From the NCBI RefSeq assembly GCF_014649715.1, contig NZ_BMTO01000007.1:288095-352094 (forward strand): a stretch of DNA of 64,000 nt, written 5' to 3'. Numbering within the stretch: position 1 is the first letter of the stretch; every line of letters starts with the position of its first letter. The notes under the pieces are model-generated. The model was not told the origin of the DNA. It ran no database searches and saw only the letters and a list, made by a program, of their open reading frames with translations. Both the position numbers and the translations under genes were made by a program. Origin of the DNA: Streptomyces lateritius (lineage in GTDB: Bacteria; Actinomycetota; Actinomycetes; Streptomycetales; Streptomycetaceae). Positions 25,801 to 34,213 of this stretch are shown piece by piece.

Positions 25801-25842
25801 CCGTCTTCCGTGATCCGTCTTCCGTGATCCGTCTTCCGTGAA
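25801..25842. repeat. 14-bp tandem repeat, three copies
   Basis: CCGTCTTCCGTGAT is repeated at 25801, 25815 and 25829 (last base differs), immediately after the small-protein stop codon. Likely slippage-derived; no coding role. Confidence 0.85.
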
Positions 25843-25956
25843 CGAGGAGGGACCCGACGGGCCATCAGGTCATCCGTCCCGGACTCTTGACTCCGGTTGC
25901 GGCAGTGGGGATTCTCGACGCACCTTTTCGCGCGCCCTTCCCCACCGAAGACGTGA

Positions 25957-28029
25957 GTGATGTCCATGACGCGACCCACGCACCGCAGGCGCAGGCCCCT
26001 GGCAGTACTGTCGTTGCTCCTCGCGACGCTGGCCGTGCTGCTCGGCCCCGCACCCGGCTCAGCCGCCGACGACACCTCCTGGTGGAACCCCGTCGCCCGG
26101 CCCGCACCCGACTCCGAGGTCAATGTCACGGGCGAGCCCTTCAAGGGCACGAACGCCCGGGGCGAGGTGCGCGGATTCGTCGACGCGCACAACCACATCA
26201 TGTCCAACGAAGCCTTCGGCGGCCGTCTGATCTGCGGCAAACCCTTCTCCGAACGGGGCGTCGCCGACGCGCTCCAGGACTGCCCCGAGCACTACCCCGA
26301 CGGCTCGCTCGCCGTCTTCGACTTCATCACCAAGGGCGGCGACGGCCGCCACGACCCCGCCGGCTGGCCGACGTTCAAGGACTGGCCCGCGCACGACTCC
26401 CTGACCCACCAGCAGAACTACTACGCCTGGATCGAGCGCGCCTGGCGCGGCGGCCAGCGGGTGCTCGTCAACGACCTGGTCACCAACGGAGTCATCTGCT
26501 CCGTCTACTTCTTCAAGGACCGGGGCTGCGACGAGATGACGTCGATCCGCCTCCAGGCCAGGAAGACGTACGAGATGCAGGAGTACGTCGACCGGATGTA
26601 CGGCGGACCGGGCAAGGGCTGGTTCCGGATCGTCACCGACTCGGCACAGGCCCGCGAGGTGGTCGAGCAGGGCAAGCTGGCGGTCGTCCTCGGCGTCGAG
26701 ACCTCCGAGCCCTTCGGCTGCAAGCAGATCCTGGACGTGGCGCAGTGCGACCGGGAGGACATCGACCGTGGTCTGGACGAACTCCACCGGCTCGGCGTCC
26801 GCAGCATGTTCCTCTGCCACAAGTTCGACAACGCGCTGTGCGGCGTCCGCTTCGACGAGGGGGCGCTGGGCACGGCCATCAACGTGGGCCAGTTCCTCTC
26901 GACCGGGACCTTCTGGAAGACGGAGAAGTGCACCGGCCCGCAGCAGGACAACCCGATCGGACTCGCGGCGGCGCCCACGGCGGAGCGGGAACTGCCGGCG
27001 GGGGTGAGCGTCCCGGCGTACGCGGCGGACGCGCGCTGCAACACCCGAGGGCTCACCGAACTCGGCGAGTACGCCGTGCGCGGCATGATGCAACGCAAGA
27101 TGATGCTCGAGATCGACCACATGAGCGTCAAGGCGGCGGGGCGGGCGCTGGACATCCTGGAGTCCGAGTCCTACCCGGGTGTGCTCTCCTCGCACAGCTG
27201 GATGGACCTGGACTGGACCGAGCGGGTCTACGGACTCGGCGGGTTCATCGCCCAGTACATGCACGGCGCCGAGGGGTTCGCCGCCGAGGCGAAACGGACG
27301 GACGCCCTGCGCGAGAAGTACGGGGTCGGATACGGCTACGGAACCGACATGAACGGCGTCGGCGGCTGGCCGGGACCGCGTGGCGCGGACACTGCGAACC
27401 CCGTCCGCTACCCCTTCCGCAGCACCGACGGCGGCTCTGTCCTCGACCGGCAGACCACCGGCCTGCGCACCTGGGACCTCAACACCGACGGCGCCTCGCA
27501 CTACGGCCTGGTCCCGGACTGGATCGAGGACGTCCGGCTGGTCGGCGGCCAGGACGTGGTGGACGACCTCTTCCGGGGTGCCGAGTCGTACCTCGACACC
27601 TGGGGCGCCTCCGAGGGGCACCGGGCGGCGGTGAACCTGGCCGCGAACGCGCCGGCTTCGGCGTCCACCTCGGAGTGGTGGACCCCGTTCGTCTCCTACG
27701 CGCCGGGCCGCGCGGTGGACGGCGACCGGGGCACGCGCTGGGCGAGCGAATGGAGCGACAGCCAGTGGCTCCGGATCGACCTCGGCGCGCCGCGGCTGGT
27801 CGAGCGGATCACGCTCGACTGGGAACGCGCGTACGCGAAGGCGTACCGCGTCGAGCTGTCGGACGACGGGACCACGTGGCGAACCGCCTGGTCGACCGCG
27901 AGCGGCGACGGAGGCTTGGACACCGCTCGGTTCCCTGGAACCACCGCCCGCCACGTACGGATCCAGGGCGTGCAGCGCGGCACGGGGTGGGGGTACTCGC
28001 TCGTCGAGGTCGGCGTCTTCGGCAGCTGA
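25957..28029 (+). CDS. secreted amidohydrolase-like metal hydrolase with F5/8C domain
   Basis: A 690-residue secreted protein. The signal peptide (about 1-38) ends at GSAA. The catalytic part (about 60-540) carries FVDAHNHIMS, an HxH metal motif, and later LEIDHMSVK and YGYGTDMNG, suggesting a membrane-dipeptidase or amidohydrolase-like TIM barrel. Residues about 555-690 form a discoidin (F5/8 type C, CBM32-like) domain with GRAVDGDRGTRWAS and WLRIDLG, probably for binding a glycan or surface. Substrate unknown. The start is either GTG 25957 or ATG 25960/25966. A TetR gene follows 58 bases downstream. Confidence 0.85.
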   Translation: MMSMTRPTHRRRRPLAVLSLLLATLAVLLGPAPGSAADDTSWWNPVARPAPDSEVNVTGEPFKGTNARGEVRGFVDAHNHIMSNEAFGGRLICGKPFSERGVADALQDCPEHYPDGSLAVFDFITKGGDGRHDPAGWPTFKDWPAHDSLTHQQNYYAWIERAWRGGQRVLVNDLVTNGVICSVYFFKDRGCDEMTSIRLQARKTYEMQEYVDRMYGGPGKGWFRIVTDSAQAREVVEQGKLAVVLGVETSEPFGCKQILDVAQCDREDIDRGLDELHRLGVRSMFLCHKFDNALCGVRFDEGALGTAINVGQFLSTGTFWKTEKCTGPQQDNPIGLAAAPTAERELPAGVSVPAYAADARCNTRGLTELGEYAVRGMMQRKMMLEIDHMSVKAAGRALDILESESYPGVLSSHSWMDLDWTERVYGLGGFIAQYMHGAEGFAAEAKRTDALREKYGVGYGYGTDMNGVGGWPGPRGADTANPVRYPFRSTDGGSVLDRQTTGLRTWDLNTDGASHYGLVPDWIEDVRLVGGQDVVDDLFRGAESYLDTWGASEGHRAAVNLAANAPASASTSEWWTPFVSYAPGRAVDGDRGTRWASEWSDSQWLRIDLGAPRLVERITLDWERAYAKAYRVELSDDGTTWRTAWSTASGDGGLDTARFPGTTARHVRIQGVQRGTGWGYSLVEVGVFGS

Positions 28030-28087
28030 CGGCTTCTCGACCCGCTCCTTCACCGGGAGATGTCGGGAGCAGGAGAGGAACGACCGT

Positions 28088-28699
28088 ATGACCCGCATGC
28101 CGCTCGCCGATCGGCGTCGGCAGCTGACCGAGGCGGCGATCCGCGCGATGACCCGGGACGGCGTCCCCCGGACGACGACCCGGTCCATCGCCGCCGAGGC
28201 GGGTGTCTCCCTGAGCGTCTTCCACTACTGCTTCGACTCGAAGCAGGCCCTCCTGGAGTCGGTGATCACGACGATCACCGACCACTACGTGGGGGTGGTG
28301 AAGGAGGCGCTGCGGCCACGCGGCACGCTCAGGGAGACCGTCCGGGCCGGCTTCGGGGCGTACTGGGAGCATGTGCGCGCCCACCCCGGTGAGCACATGC
28401 TCACGTACGAGCTGACCCAGTACGCCCTTCGCACCCCGGGGTTCGAGCCGCTCGCCCGTCGCCAGCACGAACGGTACGCCGAGATCTACCAGGAGCTGAT
28501 CGAGCAGCTCGGCGCCACGATGGAGCTCGGCCTGAAGGTCCCCGTCCCGGTCCTCGCCCGCTACCTGGCCTCGGTGACGGACGGCCTGACCCTGAACTTC
28601 CTCGTGCTGGGCCACGACCCGGCCGTCTCGGCGACGATCCTCGACCTGATCACGGACCAGGTCGCCGCGCCGGCCCACGACGGGAAGCCTCCGGCGTGA
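28088..28699 (+). CDS. TetR-family regulator
   Basis: A 203-residue TetR regulator with the helix-turn-helix TTRSIAAEAGVSLSVFHYCFDSKQALL (about 29-55) and a ligand domain. ATG 28088 follows AGGAGAGGAA. It is co-directional with the secreted hydrolase and may regulate it. Its 3' end overlaps the convergent, frameshifted gene by 50 bases. Confidence 0.9.
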   Translation: MTRMPLADRRRQLTEAAIRAMTRDGVPRTTTRSIAAEAGVSLSVFHYCFDSKQALLESVITTITDHYVGVVKEALRPRGTLRETVRAGFGAYWEHVRAHPGEHMLTYELTQYALRTPGFEPLARRQHERYAEIYQELIEQLGATMELGLKVPVPVLARYLASVTDGLTLNFLVLGHDPAVSATILDLITDQVAAPAHDGKPPA

Positions 28700-31024
28700 G
28701 CAGCCAGTGGCCGTCGGTGCTCCAGCCGAGGAACCGGCGCGCCCTCCCGCCCTCGGCACTCCCGTCGGGGCCGAAGCGGCCGCCGTCCGCGACGAGGCGG
28801 AGGCCGGCGAGGGCCGGGGCGAGCCGCGCGGCGACGTGCGCGGGATGGCGGGCCCCCTCCTCGGCCAGCCGTTCCGGCGCGCTCGCGAGCTCCGACGGAT
28901 CACACAGGGACAGGTGGAACAACATCTGCCGCCAGGCGTAGGCCGCGTCCTTCACCGTGGTCATGGGGCGCCGGTGGTTCTCCAGGCGGGCCGTCAGCCG
29001 GCAGACGGCCGCGAAGCAGCGCAGGGCGAGGCCGTACCAGCCGCCGGGGCCGGAGGTGATGCCGACGCGATGGACGAGGGTGGCGAGGTTGTGCGTGGTG
29101 AGGATCTGCGCCTGCTCGATCACCTTGCCGTTGCCCGCCACCGACCAGGAGCCCGGGTCTTCGGCGCGCCGTGCGCACAGTGCGGCGAACCCGGGTGACG
29201 TGCGGGCGCCTGCGCTGCGGGGGTCGGACGAGCGGAACAGGTTCCGGCCGGCCTCCACGACCGCCAGGTCGCGGACGGCGGCGTAGTCGATGCCGTAGTA
29301 CCGCTCGTACAGCGTGCCGCGCAGCAGCTCGGCCGCGACGCGCGCCGAGGTGAGGAACTTCGGGCTGAACGTGCCCATGAAGATGTCCGCGGCCAGCTCC
29401 TCCACCAGGGGGCGCCGAGGTCGGCCTGGCGGACGAGGACGGCGAGTTCACGCACGAGGGGGTTGGGCAGGATCGTCCCCGGGAAGCTCCGTACCGCGAT
29501 CTCGCCGAGCTCGCGCAGCGCGTCGAGTGCCGCCCGGTCGCCGTCGGGGTCGGAGCGGAAGGCCGTCACGGCCCGGACCCAGGGGAGCTCCTCCGCGCGG
29601 ACCTGCCGTTCCAGGTTGAGCAGGAGCAGCGAGCGGCGGTTGCCGAACGCGCGGTGGTGCGCGGCCATGAGGGTGCGCAGGGGCCCGTCGGGGTAGGACC
29701 GGGCCGTCGTCGCGGCGACCAGTTGCGGCACCAGCTCGGCCAGCACCTCGGCGGACGGTACGACCCCGCGTTCTACGAGGGTGGCGAGCGGCGCGCTGAG
29801 CGTCCCCTCGACGACCCGGCGGACCGACGCGGGGAGGACCGCGCCGACGGGGAGCGCGGTCTCCCGGCTCTCCCCGGCGCTCACCTCGGCGGTCGGCGGC
29901 CCGACGTCGACTGCACCGGACTCCTGCGGGAGTGCGGCGAGCCGTCGGGCCGCCAGCCCCGCGAGCGCGTGGTGGGAGGGCAGCGCCGCCTGCGCGGACT
30001 GCCGGCGACGGAGGTCGGCATGGCGCGGGGAGCCGGGCAGTCCACGGCGTCGGACCATGGCCTCGACGGCCGTGCGCAGCAGTCCGAGACGGCGCGGATC
30101 CAGCGGGCGGCGGGCGACGCTCTCCTCGAGGGCGGCGATCAGGATGCCGAGGTTCTCCTTCGGGTCGCGGTGCTTGCGGCAGCGGATGTGCTCGGCGGCA
30201 AGCGTGCGGCGGCGCGTCAGGAGGGCGGCCCCCCGTGCGTACCAGTCCTCGTCGGGCGCCACGTCGAGGACGCGTCCGGTGCCCGTCGTCTCCAGCCAGT
30301 GGCGGAGCACGTCGTCGGCGAACGGGTTCCAGACCGCGAGCGCCTCGCGCTGCGTCTCCACGGCCTCGTTCGGGCGCCTGCGTTCCAGGGTCCGGCGGGC
30401 GTCGGCGACCGTGCGGCGGTGGACGTGCCCGGGAGCGGCGGCGGGGATCCGGGACGGGCGGGGCAGGAACCGCACCGTGCCGGCGTGGGGTTCGAGCGTC
30501 TCGGCCAGGTCGACCGCGCCTGCCACCTCGCCGGTCCGCACCAGCCAGGCCACCGTCAGCAGCGCGGCCTCCTCGGGCAGCGTCACTTCGTAGTGGCCGC
30601 TGTCGAGGAGGTCCGACAGCCAGGCGAGACCGGGCTCGGTCAGGCAGTGGGCGAACAGCGCCGCCCGCTCGGCGGGCACGCCGAACCGGCGCGCCGCCTC
30701 CGTCTCGTACGGCTGGAGGGGTCCGGCGGCGCTCGCGGCGCCGGTGGCGAATCCGCCCCGTACGACCTCGGGGGTCACCCAGGCGGGCAGGCCTTCGACG
30801 GGCGTGCGCGATCCGATGCGCAAGCGGCCCTCCGCCATCCCCGCCAGCACGGCGCGCCAGCGTCGCCCCCGCTCGACGGCGCGGTCACGCGTCGCGGCGT
30901 CGTCGTGGGTGAGCGCGGTCCTGAAGGCCTTCGCCCATTCGGTCCGCGCGTACGACGGTGCCGCGGTCACCGCGGCGGCCGGGGTCGGAATGCTCTGATG
31001 CTGCTGCTCAGCGTCGTCGTCCAT
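28650..31024 (-). pseudogene. large actinobacterial protein, frameshifted
   Basis: Two overlapping frames make one protein of about 790 residues. The upstream frame (from 31024) is normal to LVRQADLGAP near 29412, then turns into Arg/Ser-rich nonsense. The other frame picks up exactly there with VEELAADIFMGTFSPKFLTSAR and continues to the stop at 28650. One base is missing in a G5/C5 run at 29408-29412. The protein is helical, has no motif I can name, and similar proteins are often just called transcriptional regulators. The break may be real, a phase switch, or a sequencing error. The start at 31024 lies two bases after a tRNA-like element and has no ribosome site; GTG 30970 is an alternative. 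Confidence 0.7.
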
Positions 31025-31026
31025 AG

Positions 31027-31098
31027 CCGACGTGGCGGGCTCCGCCCCCGCGCCCTCCGGGTCCCGAGCCCGGCGCTCTCCTTCTGAGCTACACGTCG
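31027..31098 (-). tRNA. tRNA-Pro(CGG)-like cloverleaf
   Basis: On the minus strand a 72-base cloverleaf folds perfectly. The acceptor stem is CGACGTG/CACGTCG (7 bp); the D stem is GCTC/GAGC with loop AGAAGGA; the anticodon stem is CCGGG/CCCGG with loop CTCGGGA, giving anticodon CGG (Pro) and G37; the variable region is AGGGC; the T stem is GCGGG/CCCGC. C1:G72 is typical of bacterial tRNA-Pro. Two oddities: the T-loop is GGCGGAG instead of TTCRANY, and the discriminator is G rather than A. No CCA is encoded. It may be a functional variant, a relic, or a tRNA mimic in a leader. Confidence 0.55.
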
Positions 31099-31332
31099 AT
31101 GATCACGACCCTACGGACCGCGTCACCGCCCGCTCAACCCGTTTTTCGGGGCCGCCGGTCACCGGTCCGACGGGTGGGGTGTGTCACCCTGACGACCCCA
31201 CCGGGCTTCGTCGGGGCGTCGTTCGGGCCGGTCGGGGGCAGGCTGGGCTGACGACGGTACGCAGCGGGGTAGCCGTGGCGGCGGGGCGGCCGCGCAGACG
31301 GTGGCGGTGAAGGCGGAGGGCGTGAGGCAGGG

Positions 31333-32691
31333 ATGACGGTGAACGGTACGAGAGACGCGGCGGGGGTGGCGCGGTGGTCGGCCCGGATCGCCCTGCTGGC
31401 GGCCGCGGCGGCGGTCGCCGTTCTGCTTCTCGGCCTCGGGGGCGGCGGGCTCCTGGTGCTCCTCAGCGGGCTTGCCGGCCTGGTCGTCACGGCCGTCGGC
31501 GCCTGGTGGGTGCTCGCGCACCGGGGGCCGCTGCGGCTGTGCGGATCGATGCTCATGGGCGCGGCGCCCGCCGGCGTCCTCGTCCTCTTCGTGCGCAGTG
31601 GGCTGTGGTCGACGGCGCTGATGGCGCTCGCCCTGTGGAGCGTGTCCCTGGCCTGCGCCCGGGCCGCTGTGCGCAAGCCGCTTCCCCCGGCCGGGGGACG
31701 AGGGCGGGCGGTGGCACCTCCCCGGCAGCCGGTCCTCCTGATGAACCCGGCCTCGGGCGGCGGCAAGGTCGAACGCTTCGGTCTGGCCGCGCGGGCGGAG
31801 AAGCTGGGCGCCCGGGTGATCCTGCTCGACCCGTCGGCTCGGGCCGACGTGGCGGCGATCGCCCGCGAGGCGGTGGCCGAGGGGGCGGACCTGCTGGGGG
31901 TCGCGGGCGGCGACGGTACGCAGGCGCTGGTGGCCGGGGTCGCCGTCGAGCACGACGTGCCGTTCCTGGTGATCTCCGCGGGCACCCGCAACCACTTCGC
32001 GATGGACCTGGGTCTGGACCGCACGGACCCCTCTCGTTGCCTGGACGCCCTGACCGACGGCGAGGAACTCCGGGTCGACCTGGGCACCGTCGCGGGCCGG
32101 GCCTTCGTCAACACGGTGTCGTTCGGGGTGTACGCGCAGGTCGTGCAGCACCCCGAGTACCGCGATGCCAAGGCCGGAACGGCGCTCGAGGTCATGCCCG
32201 ATCTCCTGCTCGGGGGCGCCGGCGACCGTCTCGACGCCGTCGTGGACGGCACACCGCTCCCGGCCCAGCAGGCCCTGCTCGTGAGCAACAACCCGTACGC
32301 GACGGCGGATCCCCTGGGCGCGGGCCGCCGGCCCCGGCTCGACGGGGGCCGGCTGGGCGTGATCGGAGTCCGGGTGGACGGCGCCGCGGGGGCGGCCGAA
32401 CTCGCCGTGCGGGGCTCCCTGTCGGACGGCCTGAACGTGCTGACCGCCCATCGGGTCGAGGTCACCGCCACCACCCCGACCGTGGCGGTCGCGGTGGACG
32501 GCGAAGCGCTGACGCTGACCGTGCCCGTCACCTGCGCCGTCCGCCCGGGCGCCCTGCGGGTCCTTGTCCCCCGTGACAGGCCGGGGGTTCCGCCGGTCGC
32601 TCCGCCGCTCGACTGGCGGCGCGTCCTGACACTCGCACTCGGCCGGCCGGTGACCGACGGAGATGACCGACATGACGGAGATGATCGATGA
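31333..32691 (+). CDS. diacylglycerol kinase-family protein
   Basis: A 452-residue protein. Residues about 20-115 hold four or five hydrophobic helices. The lipid-kinase catalytic domain follows with VLLMNPASGGGKVERF, VAGGDGTQAL and the loop ISAGTRNHFAMDLG. It phosphorylates diacylglycerol or a related lipid at the membrane. Its last codons overlap the start of the PAP2 gene by four bases, so the two are translationally coupled. The pair mirrors, in split form, the fused protein at 14849. Confidence 0.9.
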   Translation: MTVNGTRDAAGVARWSARIALLAAAAAVAVLLLGLGGGGLLVLLSGLAGLVVTAVGAWWVLAHRGPLRLCGSMLMGAAPAGVLVLFVRSGLWSTALMALALWSVSLACARAAVRKPLPPAGGRGRAVAPPRQPVLLMNPASGGGKVERFGLAARAEKLGARVILLDPSARADVAAIAREAVAEGADLLGVAGGDGTQALVAGVAVEHDVPFLVISAGTRNHFAMDLGLDRTDPSRCLDALTDGEELRVDLGTVAGRAFVNTVSFGVYAQVVQHPEYRDAKAGTALEVMPDLLLGGAGDRLDAVVDGTPLPAQQALLVSNNPYATADPLGAGRRPRLDGGRLGVIGVRVDGAAGAAELAVRGSLSDGLNVLTAHRVEVTATTPTVAVAVDGEALTLTVPVTCAVRPGALRVLVPRDRPGVPPVAPPLDWRRVLTLALGRPVTDGDDRHDGDDR

Positions 32692-33419
32692 CGGGAGACG
32701 AGCGCATGCACCCGATCCACCGGATCAGCCCTGAGGAGAAGAACATGACCGAGGAGGACACGACGTCCCGGGCGCTGGGCCACGAGCCGCGCTGTCGGCC
32801 ACGACACGAACCGCGCCGTGATCTCGCCGCCGTGCTCGGGGACCTGCGCGCCGTCGACGGGGCCGTGTACGCCGCGGTGGCCGCCACGCCCACCCCGACG
32901 CTCGACGCGGGACTGCGCCGACTGTCCGCCGCGGCGGACAAGTCCAAGATCTCCTTCGGCATCGCCGCCCTGATGGCCGTGGGCGGTGGCCGCGCCCGAC
33001 GGGCGGCGTTCCTGGGCGTCGGAGCGGTCGCCGCGGCCTCGGCCTCGGCCAACCTGCTCGGCAAGCGCCTGGTGCGCAGGGCCCGCCCGGACCGGGAGGC
33101 GGCGCGGGTGAGCGCCGACCGCCACGTGCCCATGCCGACGTCCGCCTCCTTTCCGTCCGGGCACACCGCCTCCGCCGTCGCGTTCGCCACCGCCGTGGGG
33201 GTCGTGGTCCCGCCGGCGGCGATCCCCCTGGGGGCGCTGGCCTGCGCGGTGGGCTACTCCCGTGTCCACACGGGCGTCCACTACCCCGGCGACGTCGCCG
33301 CGGGCGCGGTTCTCGGGGTCGCGAGCGCCGCGGCCGTCCTCGCCCTCGACGCGCTGCCGTTCACCACGCGGATGCGCCTGCTGAAGCGGCTGGGATCAGC
33401 GGTCTCGTCCCTCACCTGA
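32688..33419 (+). CDS. PAP2-family lipid phosphatase
   Basis: A 243-residue membrane phosphatase with the PAP2 signature KRLVRRARP, then FPSGHTAS, then SRVHTGVHYPGD. The first 60 residues are charged and variable; an internal ATG at 32745 (MTEEDT) follows GAGGAG and may be the main start. It is coupled to the preceding lipid kinase gene (ATGA overlap). It would dephosphorylate phosphatidic acid or an undecaprenyl-type substrate. Confidence 0.9.
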   Translation: MTGDERMHPIHRISPEEKNMTEEDTTSRALGHEPRCRPRHEPRRDLAAVLGDLRAVDGAVYAAVAATPTPTLDAGLRRLSAAADKSKISFGIAALMAVGGGRARRAAFLGVGAVAAASASANLLGKRLVRRARPDREAARVSADRHVPMPTSASFPSGHTASAVAFATAVGVVVPPAAIPLGALACAVGYSRVHTGVHYPGDVAAGAVLGVASAAAVLALDALPFTTRMRLLKRLGSAVSSLT

Positions 33420-33488
33420 CGTGGGGCCGGCAGCGCGGAACCGGGCCCGGCGTACCGTCGCCCGCGGGGTCCTGCTCCCGGTCGCGCC

Positions 33489-34079
33489 TCAGGTCCGCGC
33501 GGGCACGGCGCCGAACGTGACCTCCGCGGCCGGCGTGGTGACCTCCGCGTCGTCGCCCAGCGCCCATGCGGCGACGCGCGAGACCGTGTGGGCGGGGACC
33601 CGGTCGCTGATGCCGGGGGCTGCCGGGATGTCCTGCGTGGCGTGGGCGTCGTGCGGCAGCACGACGCGGTAGCCGAGCTCCAGGGCCGTACGCGCCGTCG
33701 CCTGGACGCACATCTCGGACATCACGCCGCAGACGGCGAGCGACGTCACCCCGGCTTCGGTCAGCAGGCCGGCCAACGGGGTGCCGTCGAAGCCGTCGTC
33801 CCTGGTCTTGCGGATGACGACCTCCGTGGGGCCGCTCTCGACGCGGTGGCGCAGCTCCCAGCCCGGCGTGTGCGGCTCGTCGTCCGATCCGGGCGGTCCG
33901 TCGTTCTGGAGGTGGACGACGATCGCTCCGCTGCGTCGCGCCCGTGCGATCAGGTCGGTCGTCCGCTCCAGGAGCCGGGCCGCCGCGGGGACGGCCCCGT
34001 CGCCGGTGACGAAGGCCGACTGGACGTCCACAACGAGGAGCGCGTCTACGGGAGATGGGGAGGATGCGGGATGGCTCAT
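33489..34079 (-). CDS. isochorismatase-like cysteine hydrolase
   Basis: A 196-residue cysteine hydrolase (isochorismatase/nicotinamidase fold). The triad is Asp in LLVVDVQ, Lys in VIRKTRDDGF and Cys in GVMSEMCVQATAR, with the cis-peptide region just before the Cys. The substrate is an amide or vinyl ether, not predictable. ATG 34079 (MSHPASS) is preferred to the upstream frame. It is divergent from the P450 gene. Confidence 0.9.
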   Translation of the reverse strand: MSHPASSPSPVDALLVVDVQSAFVTGDGAVPAAARLLERTTDLIARARRSGAIVVHLQNDGPPGSDDEPHTPGWELRHRVESGPTEVVIRKTRDDGFDGTPLAGLLTEAGVTSLAVCGVMSEMCVQATARTALELGYRVVLPHDAHATQDIPAAPGISDRVPAHTVSRVAAWALGDDAEVTTPAAEVTFGAVPART

Positions 34080-34213
34080 CCCGCCATCCTGTCCGGCTGC
34101 CGTGTCTCCCGCCGCCGAATTTCCGCCGTCCTCGTGCCGGTCGTGCGGGTTCCGGGTGATCCCCCGCACACACCGCCCGGTACGTACACGTCGGCGTGCT
34201 AGCGTCCGCCACC

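Noticed and set aside
25887..28091. 734-codon plus frame overlapping the secreted hydrolase
   Set aside because: Arg-rich, no signal peptide or motif; the 25957 frame has signal peptide, HxH and discoidin domain.
31027..31098. tRNA-like element as an integration (att) site for a mobile element
   Set aside because: No integrase, excisionase or direct repeat of the 3' end is visible nearby.
31134..33281. 715-codon minus-strand frame opposite the lipid kinase/PAP2 operon
   Set aside because: Ser/Arg/Pro-rich shadow; both plus-strand genes are well supported and coupled.
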